DNA of 64,000 bases. Source: Isoetes taiwanensis (Eukaryota > Streptophyta > Lycopodiopsida > Isoetales > Isoetaceae). The position numbers and the translations under genes were made by a program. Below the pieces are notes generated by a model, which searched no databases, had not been told where the DNA came from, and saw nothing but the letters and a program-made list of their open reading frames with translations. The DNA is taken from the NCBI GenBank assembly GCA_021234155.1, contig JAJEKV010000036.1:14498863-14562862 (forward strand). Reading direction: 5' to 3'. This document shows positions 47,721 through 60,100 of the stretch, one piece after another. Numbering within the stretch: the first letter of the stretch is position 1; each line of letters opens with the position of its first letter.

Positions 47721-49484
47721 TAGTTATATATTCAAATCAAATAAGACTAGGTGTCTTATTTTGGGGATCCCCATTAAAATAAGACTCCATTTACATTAAA
47801 AGTATATCCAAACCTAGGGTATGGTGGCCATGTTTTTCGCTTAAGAGAGAACCTCTTGTAAGTCAAGGTAAATTCCCTTGCGTTTAGTCAGTCCGTAGGG
47901 TGTGTTGGATACCTAATGTCTTGGACTACAACATTGTAGGACAAATTTTCATCAAAATCCTAAGATTAAAATTCCACATCATGAGAACTCAGTCCAAGTT
48001 TTAAGGCTGCTACTTTAATAGCCCTATTCTACAGATAATCAGCGAGCCCCTATCACGTAATTTGGACTCGAAGATGCCAAGTAAAAGCACTATATGCCAC
48101 TTAACATTCTCAGACAACCGCCGGGCCTCCACTTCCATCTGCAATCCGCATCAATATTGCATTCACGCTTACACCGTGGTTATACTCGAGGCCCCCTACT
48201 GCCCTTTGCCGCCTATTGTGCCCAAAATAAGGGTTACCGCCCCCAATTTGGCCCGCCAAATCTCCAGCCTACCTACATAAATCCTTCCTAATTCTTCGAA
48301 TCGATTTGCCCTTAAATGGCTTGATCACCGCCCAACTGCCGGTGACCAATGGCATTTAGCAGGATTTTGAAATTGGGATGTCCGGTCACGCAGACCCATC
48401 ATTCCCTTCTTCCTTTAAATTGGGGGTTCATTGTCTCCCCCAAACAAAGCCCGTATTCTTAATCATTTCGAACGCCATAGGTAAGCCCCACTTCTCTTGT
48501 CTTCTTCAACATAATTTGGATGACTTCATTGGAAGCTAAGCTGTGTTTTTTTGCATTAACATAGCAAGCACAACGGTTATTATGGATCAACATGCAGACA
48601 AGCTTCCCACGGAAGTGGGCGATGCGAGACACTTCTTGGTCCCGGCGGGAGGGAGCTCCATCCACCTGGAAAACAATCTAGGTGGACCTCCCAAAGAATC
48701 ATCCAAACCTAAGCGACTCCACAATGTCCACAACTCCTAACTTCTTTTTCAATGCGAATCGTCTTGTATTACACCGGTGGAGATGACCCATGCCATAGGT
48801 TCCTTCCTCCACGTTGAGGTGTCTCGAATAGTCTCCCATGTTGAAAAGGGCCAGCTCCTGATACCTGGAAGCAATCCGCTGCCAGATTGTGGTTCTTGAA
48901 GAAGATAACATCCTCTTCCAAAGCCACAATTGAAAACCTTGAATGCTTCCCTCCATATTTGCATGGCCACTTCTTTGATCTATCATCTTTCTCTTTTTCT
49001 TTTTTGTTGTGACTGTGGCCTCTTTGGCCCCTTTTCCCTCTTTTTTTATCTTGATTTGGAATGTATGCTTGCCAAGATTTTTTTGATAGGCCCAAGTGCT
49101 ATCTCTCAGAGTGCCCCTCTGGGCTTTTTCCTAGAAATGAGTTAATGAAAGAAAGCCTCTGGCTTTTTGAATTTGAGCTTTGATATAGTTCATGCAGATA
49201 AATTTTGTTTGTCTTAACACTTGCTTTTGTTGTTCTATGCCAATGTGCTTCTCGATGCAGAGAGACATAAGCCAAGATAAATTAGTTGTTGTATATAATG
49301 TTTGTGTATGTTTAGTGAGCATGATCCTCAATGGCAATGAACTTAAGAGGTCGGTCGGGTTCAGGACCGATCACCAATGTCTATTGTATGATTACACCCA
49401 AATCACTTTGAATTAAACAAATATCTCAAACGTAATAAACAATGCAAAGGGTTTAGGGTTGAATGCAAGCCTCCTTAGTTATCT
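47721..49484. other. No gene recognised
   Basis: 48,060-48,300 and 48,560-48,990 carry moderately long frames on both strands without a recognisable domain. The composition is less AT-rich than its flanks, as in decayed retroelement coding sequence. No splice context supports a gene. Confidence 0.3.
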
Positions 49485-49800
49485 ATGGTCCGTCCTTGTC
49501 CGGATGACACCGCATATGCAAATGTTAGTATTATCACAAATGACAACTCCATAAAAAGCTGCTGTAGAACTAAAACAAACCTGGTTAGTGAATATGCTGC
49601 CCTCTTTGAATCTTGGTGTTGGCCGGGTGCCTTTAGACATATTTTGTCCTCCAAATCTTTTGCAAACTCCACGCCCATTTTCCTAGTCCCTAGATTATGT
49701 CCTTGTCACACCTATTCCAACCATTTCTCGAATGATCCTAAATTTCTGTCTATGGCCTTATCTTGGTCATGTTGGGGCAATTGGTCTGTGATAAAGTGAC
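49485..49800 (+). pseudogene. Possible L1-type reverse-transcriptase relic
   Basis: The plus frame reads PDDTAYANVSIITND, LVSEYAALFESWC, SSKSFANSTPIFL and KFLSMALSW. This order resembles the plant L1 RT region FADDT, then LFExxSGL..N..KS..F, then KYLGxPL. No intact RT motif is present and the call rests on weak similarity by eye. Confidence 0.35.
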
Positions 49801-52700
49801 CCAACCTTGTGTGTCCAACCCTCATGGAATTCCGGGCCAAATCTCATGTGTTCCGTGTCTCTCCCTCCCCGTTGACACTGGTGACCCTAATTGTGCTAAT
49901 GGAGTTTTTGCAGTGTCGACCAAAACAGCTCAACCATTCAATGCTAACATCCCCGCACATCGACAACGCCACCGAGCATAAGTGTATCCCAAGCTACATA
50001 ACCTCAACTTCTTCTTCAATATCATGGGCAATTGTGCTGATCACTCCTTAAGCTGGGGTTTATCAATCCTTTGAACTTGACATAAATGATGTTTTGACTA
50101 TTGGAGCCCCTAATTGGACTCATCCCCTTGCCTCATCCATCCTGTTTCTCACCTCTAACCTTTGCTCTTCACCTCTTCACTCATTGGCCTCTGGCTAAAG
50201 CCACCCATAGCAGAAGGCCCCTCGGTACATGAATTCTCTAGGTTTTGCGATGGGGCTTCCAAATGGTCGACATCTGCCTTCTTCTTATTTTCCCTTTCTT
50301 CCCTATTTTGTTGTGCTCTCTTGAGAAACCTCTAGCCTTTCAATTTCTTCTAGCAGCCTCGATTTCACAGACGCTTGCTCATTCTTTAGTCTCTCGGCCT
50401 CAACCCCTTCCCAGGCCCTCTCGGTGGCCAAGGCCTCCTGACCATTACTAGAGATGTGCACCCTCCCATTCGAGGCTGGGCTAAAACTCTCTATCTTGCC
50501 CCCTAAAACTTTGCTTTAGGCATGGAGATGTCCTGGCATCATGTTTTATTTCAGCGCACATCTACTGTGTTGGTCCCCTGACATGAGCCGGTACGAGGAG
50601 TTCTGTGAGGGCCTCATGATTACTTGATGGCTCTCATGATTACCAACTTATTGCTCCTTCTTGGCAGAGATGGATGCATGATCCGTCCGTCTCAATTCCA
50701 TGTGTATGTTCACCGGTGAACAGAGGCACCATGCTCTAAGTGAGCTCCTCCATAATCGACGAATCAGCTATGTTTGGTGTTCCAATTCCTCATCCTTCTA
50801 AGTTGTGACTTCTTCTTGGTCCCCACTTCCTATAATGCGCTCTATGGGGCACCCTACCAAACCTCGGCACACTTTTTCTCCGGGCCCGGCTTAATCTTAT
50901 CCGAAGCAGTTGAAAGCCATATCCCACTTGCTCTAGAACCCGCCTTTGATGTTGCCTATTGTGTCAACCCCGATTCAATGGCTCATTAGAAATGAGCTCA
51001 TGATGTCCTCCCCTTTGGCTCTGTTCTCCTTTGCTAACCATATAGGAAGACCTCAACCTTTTTTTTTGAATCTTGCTTTGAATGGTGCAAAGCATTACAT
51101 CCAAAGGTTGCAATCTATGGGATGTGTGGGTTTTGGGAAGGCAAAATGAATGCCCATTCCTTTAGCCGCCAAAATTACTTCTAGCTCCACATGGTCGCCA
51201 TGGCCATCCAATATTATAAGGGTGGCCTTGATGGGGATACTCCACACGGGACCCTAGCAACAAAATGTACAACCAGACTTTGAACAATTCTATAGTCATC
51301 TGGGCTAAAGGTTTGAACATCCCAATTGCCCCTTCCTCACATCGGCAATGTATCTTGCCTCATCCGGTACCCTTGAAGATGTACATATTAGGTATCTTGA
51401 ACCACCGAAGATTTACACATACCAAAAGATTGTAACCCACTTTTGTTGTTCATGATAACCTCATTTACCCTATTCTCCCTTTTCCCTCCCTATGATCTTT
51501 CATACCATTTACCTTCCCGGATTTGATGCTCTGCCTTCTCATCAGTATTCCGAATCCCGAGGAAAATCAAACTGGTCTAGATTTGCCTCTGCACCAACAT
51601 AAAAGTTATCCAAGTTCGGTGTTGATAGCACCGCTATATCTAGTGTCTCTCACTTCTAAGTTGCAACCTCTGGATGTCTTTTGCTTGAACGGTTCCACCA
51701 TCTACTACTTCGGAACCCCCTGGAATATGAGTTATTCCTTTTCATATATCCGTCTTTGCCCTCTCTTTGTGCTTGAGAGTGTAAAACCTCCATTCCCCTT
51801 TCGACCCTAGAAAGTGCCTGTTAACTAATTCATCCTCTTGTAGAGTTGGTAGAATTTGAGGATTACCCGGTTTGTTTATGAGATATCCGGCTATCTGACG
51901 GTCCCTTATTATTGATTCCCAGATTCCATACCTTTTAGATGCCTCTCTAATGATATACCATACTCATTAACCTGCGTCCACTATGTCGGCCATTTGATCT
52001 TGGTCTTGGCCTTCTCGTGGCATGGGGAATGCTGTGATTTGTGGTGTCACGATGCTTCCTCCCCGGCGCAATGACCCTCTTCGTTGTAGGTACCACGTTC
52101 TTTGGCTTCACCATCAACCTCCCTACGGCCTCTTATAGAAACCATGTTCGTTGTCATGGCTGCTCACAACATGACATGTCGAAGCTTGAAAATGGAAGCG
52201 GCCTTTATCATCGATTTGGGGCCATAGCGGGGCCGGGTATTCAATTAGGCTCCCGTAATCGAGTGCTAAAATAGGCGCCAATTCAAGCAAGGGCATTGAA
52301 TTCTACTTCCAATTGGCATGATCGGGGTTCTGCTGACCACGAGTGTATAAATACATGCACACTATGGACACCAGGTGCCGCAGCGGCGAACGCGTGGCTA
52401 ATGCATAAGCGGAACTACATTGCGCCTCGGACACTAGTTTGCTGGCTGATGGGGAACAGGATAATGCATAGGAGCAACCCATAACGCCCGTGAGGATGTC
52501 CACATAACGTCGGTGAAAACACATGTGGTGAAACCACCATCACCATCAAGCCAAATTCGCGTGCGGCATGACACATGGCCATGTCAATAATCGACCTGAC
52601 GAAGGGGAACCGTAGTGCCCAGGCCACTCCACGCGATAGAAAGCGACCCTAAATAAGCTTATTTTCGCAGTGGAAAATTGAAAACTTTTATTTAGGACAA
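49801..52700. other. Long stretch without a recognisable gene
   Basis: Moderate GC with many short plus-strand frames (for example 50,774-50,989 and 51,523-51,810) that do not join and carry no known motif. It may be the rest of the decayed LINE at 49.5 kb. GC rises further at 52,270-52,640 with no clear cause. Confidence 0.3.
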
Positions 52701-53207
52701 TAGGTGGCCAAAACATCATTTATAAAATATGTGACTTTTAGAAGTAAGACTACCCTAGAAAAATGGCCTTATGTAAAATCCGGTATATTTATCTGGTGTA
52801 TAGGAAATCCCGCGTACACTACGAAACATGACATCCATCGTAGACTTTACCAAAACGTGGGGGTGGGTGGGTCATCTAAAGCCGTCCCACACAATATGTG
52901 CCGAAGCAAGTACTTTAGTAGGTTCTCTGGAGAGTCTTCGTCTTCTAGGCTACTTCCCAAAAGCCTAATCTCCGATCTGTTATCTAAACGGACATTTCTT
53001 GTGCGGTGTGGCCGGAGATTGCTTTCTTCTTTCTTTTTTTTTAGGTCATCTCAGAATTGACCCCAACAGGTATCTATCGTTCTCTTTTTCAGTGATCAAT
53101 CTGTAATTTGTCGTTCGAATAGATCTAAGAGATATGATCTTGATGAGCGATGCCTGTTAGCTCGTAAAATTACTATACTATTAGGGTTTCTAGTTGGCAA
53201 TTAGGAT
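52701..53207 (+). promoter_or_regulatory. ALIX upstream region and likely 5' UTR intron
   Basis: A pyrimidine-rich stretch (53,020-53,050) precedes AACAG|GTATCT (about 53,070), a plausible donor. GGCAATTAG|GAT just before the ATG would be the acceptor, giving a leader intron of about 130 bp. This is inferred from splice consensus. Confidence 0.35.
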
Positions 53208-56200
53208 ATGGCGGCAACAGCTATCAATGTGATGCTTGCAATTCAAGGGAAGAAAGCTACTGCTGTTGATTTGTATAAACCTCTGAGACAGTATATAGCT
53301 CACCATTACTCCGAAAGGGAGGCACAGGATAACGAGGATGACCTTCAATCCATACAACAGATGCGAAATGAAATAGAGAAGGCAGCAGATTCATATGAGG
53401 TACGTCGAGATCTGCTGCAGCGGTATTTTAGGGCTCTTTGTGTAATGGAGTCGCGGTTCCCAATTTCGAATGAGAAAGAGCATGTGAACACCGTTTCTTT
53501 CACTTGGTATGATGCATTCAAGCCGGGGAAAAAGGCTAGCCAACAAAATATACACTTTGAGAAGGCTGCAATAGCGTTTAATTTGGGAGCTGTGCAGAGC
53601 CAGATTGCCCTATCTGCAGAAAGGTCTTCAGCAAATGGTCTTAAGCAGGCATGCAATGGCTTTCAGGCTGCAGCAGGAGCATTTGCTTTTCTCAGAGATA
53701 ATGTTTCAATGAAGGCATCTGGTGGGTCTTCGACGTTGGATATCTCAGTTGAATGTGCAGGAATGCTGGAGCGGTTAATGCTTGCACAAGCACAGGAGTG
53801 CTTTATGAGAAAGTGGTTAGTGATAGTAAGCCATCAGCATTATGTGCCAAGGTTGCAAAACAGGTTGGAATGTATTATGAAGAAGCACATGCTGCGCTTG
53901 TGCTTCCTCCATTGAACCAACACTTTGATCGCACGTGGACTGCTCATGTGCAGCTAAAAGCCGCCCAATTTAATGCAGAGGCATGCTACCGTGTTTCTTT
54001 AGAGCTTCATGAAAAAGAAGATATTGCCGAGGAAATAGCTCGTTTGAAGGCAGCTAGTGCAATGCTTTTGAAGCAAAAAAAGTCAGGAAAGAGTGTTGTT
54101 GGACCTCTTTTTTGATGCTGTTTTGAAGCTGGAAGCCAATGTAAATCGAAATCTTGACAGGCTATCAAGGAAAATGATAGAGTATATTTGATGAGAATTC
54201 CATCAGTGGATTCATTGAAGCCTCTGCCTGCAGCTTCTTTAGTAAAGTCGGCATCAGTTGCTGATGTTTTGGATGCTAGCAAAGAGAAAATGTTTATTGG
54301 TCTTGTACCAGACAGCAGTGCCAAGGCATTGTCAAAATACACTGAAATGCTCGATGACATTATTAGAATCCAAGCAGAAAAATTGCAACGGGAGAGCGAA
54401 ATTACTCGAGTGAAATTGAAAGAAATGAACTTGCCAGATTCACTACTGGCTCTTGAAGGCTGTGCAAGTCTTCCTGATCATATCAAAGATGATGTAGAAG
54501 CTGTACAAGTGGATGGTGGCCCGTCTGGCCTTGAAGGAGAGATGAAACAGCTTAGAGATTTGAGACGTGTAAATGAGGAGTTGTTAGTTCAGACTGAAGA
54601 ACTTTGGAGAAAGAAGCAAGGGAAGATGGACAAATTAAATGTACAGTTCGGCACGCTGGTGGACAAGACCTCACAAATGCATTGACAAAAAGTTTGCATG
54701 ACAGAGCAAATGGATTTGCTGCAAACTTGAAACAGGCCGTTGAAAAGTGATGCACGATTGAACGCACAATTAGAGACAATTATAACCTTTTTGGCTATTC
54801 TAGATGCAAGGCGGTGAGTACCCCTTGTGGGTATTGTCTTATTCTCATTTGTCATCTTCTAAATTGTTTAAAGAATGTTGTTGATGCAGATAGAATCAGC
54901 ACTTCCAACGCTTGGAAGGCCTATTTTGTCATTGAATGGTAATGAAGATTTTATAGTTGGAGCACTGCGGCAGAAGCTGGTGAGTAAAATATGCATGATG
55001 AATTTCTATGTATATGTATCAAGAACATTAATCAAAGTCAGATGATATGTTCAGTATTGGCCTCTTCAGGCCTAGAAAAAAGCAGTTAACCTGGAGAGTT
55101 CTTGTTAGCCAAGTCTAACAGTCAAACCAACCCTGCATTCCATGATGATATTTCATTAGTTAAATGCCACCAATAATAATTCAAATCAAGTCGTTATTGA
55201 GTCTACCATATCACGTAAATGGCTAGTCTGGCGAGGGTACACCAATCCCACTGTTGTGCATAGTTACAGTAACTTTTTTTCGGTGGGCCATAGGTTGCAA
55301 AAATTCTAGTGCTTTCCTTGTCAAACAGGGCATTTAGAAACACCTGAATAAGTCCTTCCGTTATGCCATGAAAGGCTCTTGAACCTTAAATGCTAAATTT
55401 ACAAGGCCAAAACCATCAAAATTGCATCTTCCCATGGATAGATTGGCAAGAGGTGGGTTGCATGTTTCAAATGCTTTTGTTTCTGTAGTTGAAGTTTAAA
55501 TCCACCTTGACAGTCCTCTATTTGATGGATGGCTAATCTCTCATGCTTAGGCAGAGTTGGATCGACTTGGGATGCAGCGGGCTGGTTTAGAAGACATGCT
55601 AAGGATATGAAGCGTCCAGGTATTTCTGTTTTGTTGGTCAATCGATAAGCTAAAGAATCAGCAAGTCATGTATTTAGCACAAGAATGCTAGTTATATCCT
55701 AGCACTTTGTACTTGATCTGGTAGTTTGGAGAAAGAGAAACACTTGGGAGTGACGATTTTACCCATAGTATGCTAATTTTGATGTGCCTCAGTAGTAAAA
55801 ATAGATTGCAATGCAACAGTAGTCAGGCATGTTGGAAGGAACAGCAAAGTTCTGATCAAATCCACTTTTTTTTTCAAGTCGCCAGTACAGAAAATATACA
55901 GTCCTTTTTTTGGTTTTTGAATCAAGATCTTAATATACCATCAAGCAGCTAATAGGAACTTTGAGGGCAGTAATAAGACATTAGAGCAAACACTCCATCC
56001 TTTTTATTTAACTTTTTTGCTTGTTGTCCAGGATAATATTCTACCAAAGTTGATGGCGACATCCGGTTCATATGAGGATCTCTTTAAGTCCGAGCTTGCA
56101 AAATATGATCCTATTTGTGCTGAGGTTGCAAGAAATGTTGAAGCACAGGAAGTGCTATTGCAGCAAATCAAGGTATGCAATAAAATAAGATCATTGGACT

Positions 56201-57486
56201 GTTTGTTTTCACATATTCTTCTGTAAAAAAGTAGACGTTAATGACTCTGTTTCATTCTCTTTTCTGATAATTTATACAGAACATGTCCTTAATTCCTTTC
56301 AAAAAAAGCTATATAGCGAGTCTGGTTTTCCATCCATTATAAAGAACTACTATGTAGGCAAACTTTGATGGAAAGACTTTCAGCAGAAGTTTTAGCCATA
56401 TTGAACATCAAGCATTTTTTCTGCAATAGCTTAATTGATTATATGTTGTAGCGTCTATCACATAGTGTAGAGTGTGGATTGATGCAGCCCTCCTTAAAAG
56501 TCTACCTAAGATGGTTTGCAAAACCTAAATTTATTATTTAACGTTTCTAATTATGGATACAGGTGAACAATGATGCATTTGCATCAACATTTAACCTGGA
56601 TGATTATACAGGTTGATATTGAACTGTTGTCTTTCTAGCTAATGTCTATTGTATTTTTCTAATTAAGTTAAATCTCAATGACATTAATGAAATCAGTTGC
56701 CCGTGAGAAAGCGTTGAAGCAGATTAATGCTGCAATTGCCAAGTACCGTGAAATCCGTGAAAATATCAATGAGGGGCTCAAGTTTTACGTGACGCTTCAG
56801 GTTCTTGTAGTCTGAACTTTATAGCTGTCACAATGAAGGGTAGATTACTGACATTATCACATTTGATCCTGCAGGATGCTATTACCAATTTAAAGCAACA
56901 ATGTAGTGACTTTGTGATGACGCGGAATATTCAATCTCGAGAAATGATAGAAGACATTCAACAGCAGATTACTGGCTTATCTCTTGGAGATAGTGGCAGT
57001 GGGCGCCCGTATCCTTCTATGGATAGCAGCAGTGGGCGTCCCTATGGCTCTGGGGATGGTGGCAATGGACGTCCCTATGGCTCGGGGGATAGTGGCAGTG
57101 GGCGTCCCTACCCTCCCATGCCTCAAAGGAATCCAGCCGCCCCTCAAAGCACTCCACCGCAACCAGTCGGAGCGCATTATCAACATCAGACTGTTAGCAC
57201 CCCATATCCCCCAAATCCAGCACTGCAGGCGCAAAATTCAATTCAGTCACAGCAACAGCATAATCCATATCCTAGTGGGTATAATAACCCGTCTCAGAAC
57301 TTTCCAACACCACCATACTACGCACCTGGGCCAACCCAGCAAATGGCTCAGCACATTTATTCACAACCTCCATATCCTGGTTGGCAAGGCCAATATTATA
57401 ATAACCAACGCTCTTCAGAAAATCCTCCACCCCAATATGCTGCACAATCATACCCCCCTCCACCTTATTATGGATCTAACAGATGA
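53208..57486 (+). CDS. ALIX: ALIX/Bro1-domain ESCRT-associated protein; 5' part frame-broken
   Basis: Exons: 53208-54813, 54890-54979, 55551-55619, 56032-56172, 56563-56611, 56697-56800, 56875-57486. Corrected length would be about 890 residues, close to plant ALIX. The BRO1 domain starts VDLYKPLRQYIAHHYSEREA and contains FNLGAVQSQIAL and MLERLMLAQAQECF. The coiled-coil V domain follows (ENDRVYLMR, ASKEKMF, DSSAKALSKYTEM, GLKFYVTLQDAI, QCSDFVMTR). The last exon is Pro/Tyr/Gln-rich with GRPYGSGD-type repeats. ALIX links ESCRT-III to cargo sorting at multivesicular endosomes in the cytoplasm. The frame breaks at about 53,803 (T lost), 54,108 (T gained), 54,160 (G lost), 54,650, 54,745 (A gained), 54,811 (C lost), 55,601 (A lost) and 55,617 (C gained), mostly in short homopolymers. 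The last four exons join cleanly. It is either a pseudogene or a real gene with consensus errors; the latter seems more likely. Confidence 0.85.
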
Positions 57487-57699
57487 TGAGCCAGAATTAT
57501 GTTCATGTAAATGTGGTTATTTTATTTAATATATAAAGTGACAGGTCATCGTAAGCATTGTACTTGATTGGGTTCAGGTGTTCGTGGTATATCTAGACAT
57601 ATACAAGGCTTTTAGAATATTCTTAATTGATGCTTTGCCCTAAAAGTGACCGCTTAGGTTCTTGAGCAAAAAATAGCATTTTTAAAAAAAATTGAGGCC

Positions 57700-57860
57700 T
57701 TCTTTCCACAGTTGGATTAAAATATGGCTGTCTTAAGTATAAGACAGCATTTGAGGTGCCATGTCATTGTTGAGACATGTCTTAGAACAATTGCTTTTCC
57801 ACAGCTTCATTATAAAAAGTCACTCATCTAACATATATAACTCTCCTACAAATATGCGTT
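57700..57860. repeat. Left part of a GTCTTA/TAAGAC-rich repeat
   Basis: CTGTCTTAAGTATAAGACAG is a perfect palindrome-like hairpin, and GAGACATGTCTTA at 57,770 recurs at 59,258. Similar motifs fill 46.8-47.7 kb. Confidence 0.45.
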
Positions 57861-59165
57861 TGGGATATTCTTTTCTGATCCTTTTTTTTGAAACGTATCT
57901 TTCTGAGGAAAAAATAGGGCTTTTGAGGAAAAAATAGGGCAAAAAATTAAAAAAAAAAGGGCAGGAGGGCCCTGTTCTTGGACTTGAGGAGGAGGGCCCT
58001 GTTCTCGGATGAGGAAGAGCCGTGGAGGCTGTGGATGGTAAGCGGTAGCCAGGTTATGCTCTACAAATTGCTCTGTTTGATTGCCATGAGTCGACCATAG
58101 GTGTAGCCGAGATTTTACCAATGTGTTCTTCTTAGTTGCAGGGGCAGAGAAGGTCGGCAGAATGGAAAGAGCTCATTCATTGTCGGACTTAACGAATATT
58201 AAACGAAGGGTTGTACAAACCCTACCACGGGTGCAAACTACCATAGGCGTTGGATCTTTTCAAGAAACACAGGATTTTACTCACAATTGATGATCATTTT
58301 TAGTTCCTAAACTATGGTAAGCATATTCGCGTACTGCTCTTTGATCCATTTCTTTTAGTCAAAACTAGTGCACACGTCTAGAATTGAGTAGAAAGAGTAG
58401 AAAATCCACCTGAAACTTCAATTTAGCACAAGTGGAAGATTTTAAGGATATTACAATGATCTGTGAGGTGAAAAATGTTTCTGATTGCACGCCCCTCAAG
58501 TTCGACAGAAGGGAAGATATATTGAGGGATGTAAGTAAGACCCATTAGGTTGAAACCTTGTGCGATAAAGGTTTAGAGGATAAATGTTTAGAGGAGTTCC
58601 AAGCTGAAGACTATGCTTCCGCAATGATTTATGGAAGAAAGCTTTCGGGATGAACATGTTGCAACACATATAACAGGGTTTGCTATCTATCAGACTCGTT
58701 TTATATTTGAATACATGTTATATTTTTTATTTGAATTCTGAATTAGCAGGCTCTTTTTTGCAGTAACAAGCTAGATTTAAATCAGTTTGGAAATGCTTAG
58801 AGTACAGCAGAACTAGTGCTTTATCTGTCTTTGGAATATGTAGTCTGTTCTTGTGCTTATAAGCAAAGCCTTTTTATTCTAATAAACAAGTGCATATGGT
58901 ATTTGTCCTATATATCTTGCATGCGTGGGCTCTTAAATGCTAAGGAAACTTGGCTGGATGAATTATAAACATTCGCCTTCAAAATCTTAAGCTGCAGATT
59001 CTAGCATGGCTCTCGTCTTTAAATGAAATCATTAAGTTATAATATAAATACAAGCTCTCTAAGCATGTTGGGCTGCATGTTGTGAACTTGTGGTGACTGT
59101 ATTATTGATTAATTAGCATGTAGTTAAGGAAATATGACAGTTTAAATATTCAACAAGTCTCCTTT
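57861..59165. other. No gene recognised
   Basis: Short tandem duplications at 57,900-57,945 (GAGGAAAAAATAGGGC twice) and 57,965-58,010 (GGAGGGCCCTGTTCT twice). The rest is AT-rich without a domain-bearing frame. Confidence 0.4.
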
Positions 59166-59370
59166 TGGAAGATTTAAAGCCAGGCTTATCATAGGATATG
59201 AATTACTCAAAGGAGAAGAAAATAAGACTCTAAACTGAATGTCTTGAAATGCTTTTGAGACATGTCTTATAAGTTCTGATGGGAAAACAAAAGGTCTTAT
59301 ATATGCTTATGTGGCCCAATAATATGTTGATAAATATAAGGCACCGGTGTCGGTGGAAAAAGGGCTGAAG
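59166..59370. repeat. Right part of a GTCTTA/TAAGAC-rich repeat
   Basis: It contains AATAAGACTC, GAGACATGTCTTATAAG and GGTCTTATATATG. Together with 57,700-57,860 it could delimit a DNA-transposon-like unit of about 1.65 kb immediately downstream of ALIX. Termini are not resolved. Confidence 0.4.
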
Positions 59371-60100
59371 GGGTAAAAGGGCCCTTCTAGAGGTAGTATG
59401 ATACCACCTATATGAAGATATGGAAAAAAAAGGAAACTTACCTAAATGCCTCTATTTGTGTATTTTATTAAAATAGCCCTCATATTTCAAAAATTTCCCA
59501 AAATGTCCCTGGTCAACCAAATATCACTATGTCATATAATATTTATCTAAATGCCATTCAATTTCTTACAAAATTACCAAAATCGTCTCGATTATTAGAA
59601 TTCATTAAAATGCCCTCCATAAAAATGGGCGCATTAATAAGTAACTTTTATATAGGATGTCCTTTTAAGACAGTTGATTACCAAAACATACATTTTAAAC
59701 CAAAAATCCTTTTGAAAATATTACCTGTGATGTCTCATGCTAGTGGTGCACGACAACTACGACCGTTATATCCAACATCTTGGCAATTTTTACGTCGTTA
59801 TGACCTCTTTTATGAGGCCCCATTCTTAGTACGGATGCGTCTCTTCTTTGGACGCCCTGGTTGACGATGAGCAACTGACGGTAATGTGACATCCTCATTA
59901 ACTTCAGCATAATATATTTTGTGGTGTTTTTATTCTAGATAGCACAAATACTGGCAATATTAATAAAAGGAACCCATGATGCTGTCAAAAGATGTACAAT
60001 CTGAAGAATAAAATACATCATCTGCGGCAATTACAAATCAACGTTTGATTGCTTAGCTTTAAGGACCTCCATAATAGAACTAAGCTCTTCTCTGCTAGTG
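59371..60100. other. No gene recognised
   Basis: The plus-strand frame at 59,529-59,864 (111 codons) has no recognisable domain. 59,440-59,700 contains recurring AAAATGCCCT/AAAATGTCCC phrases, suggesting a degenerate short repeat. Confidence 0.35.

Noticed and set aside
56984-57529. 181-codon frame overlapping the last ALIX exon
   Set aside because: It is a second frame of the repetitive Pro/Tyr/Gln-rich tail; the ALIX frame is supported by splice phase and homology.
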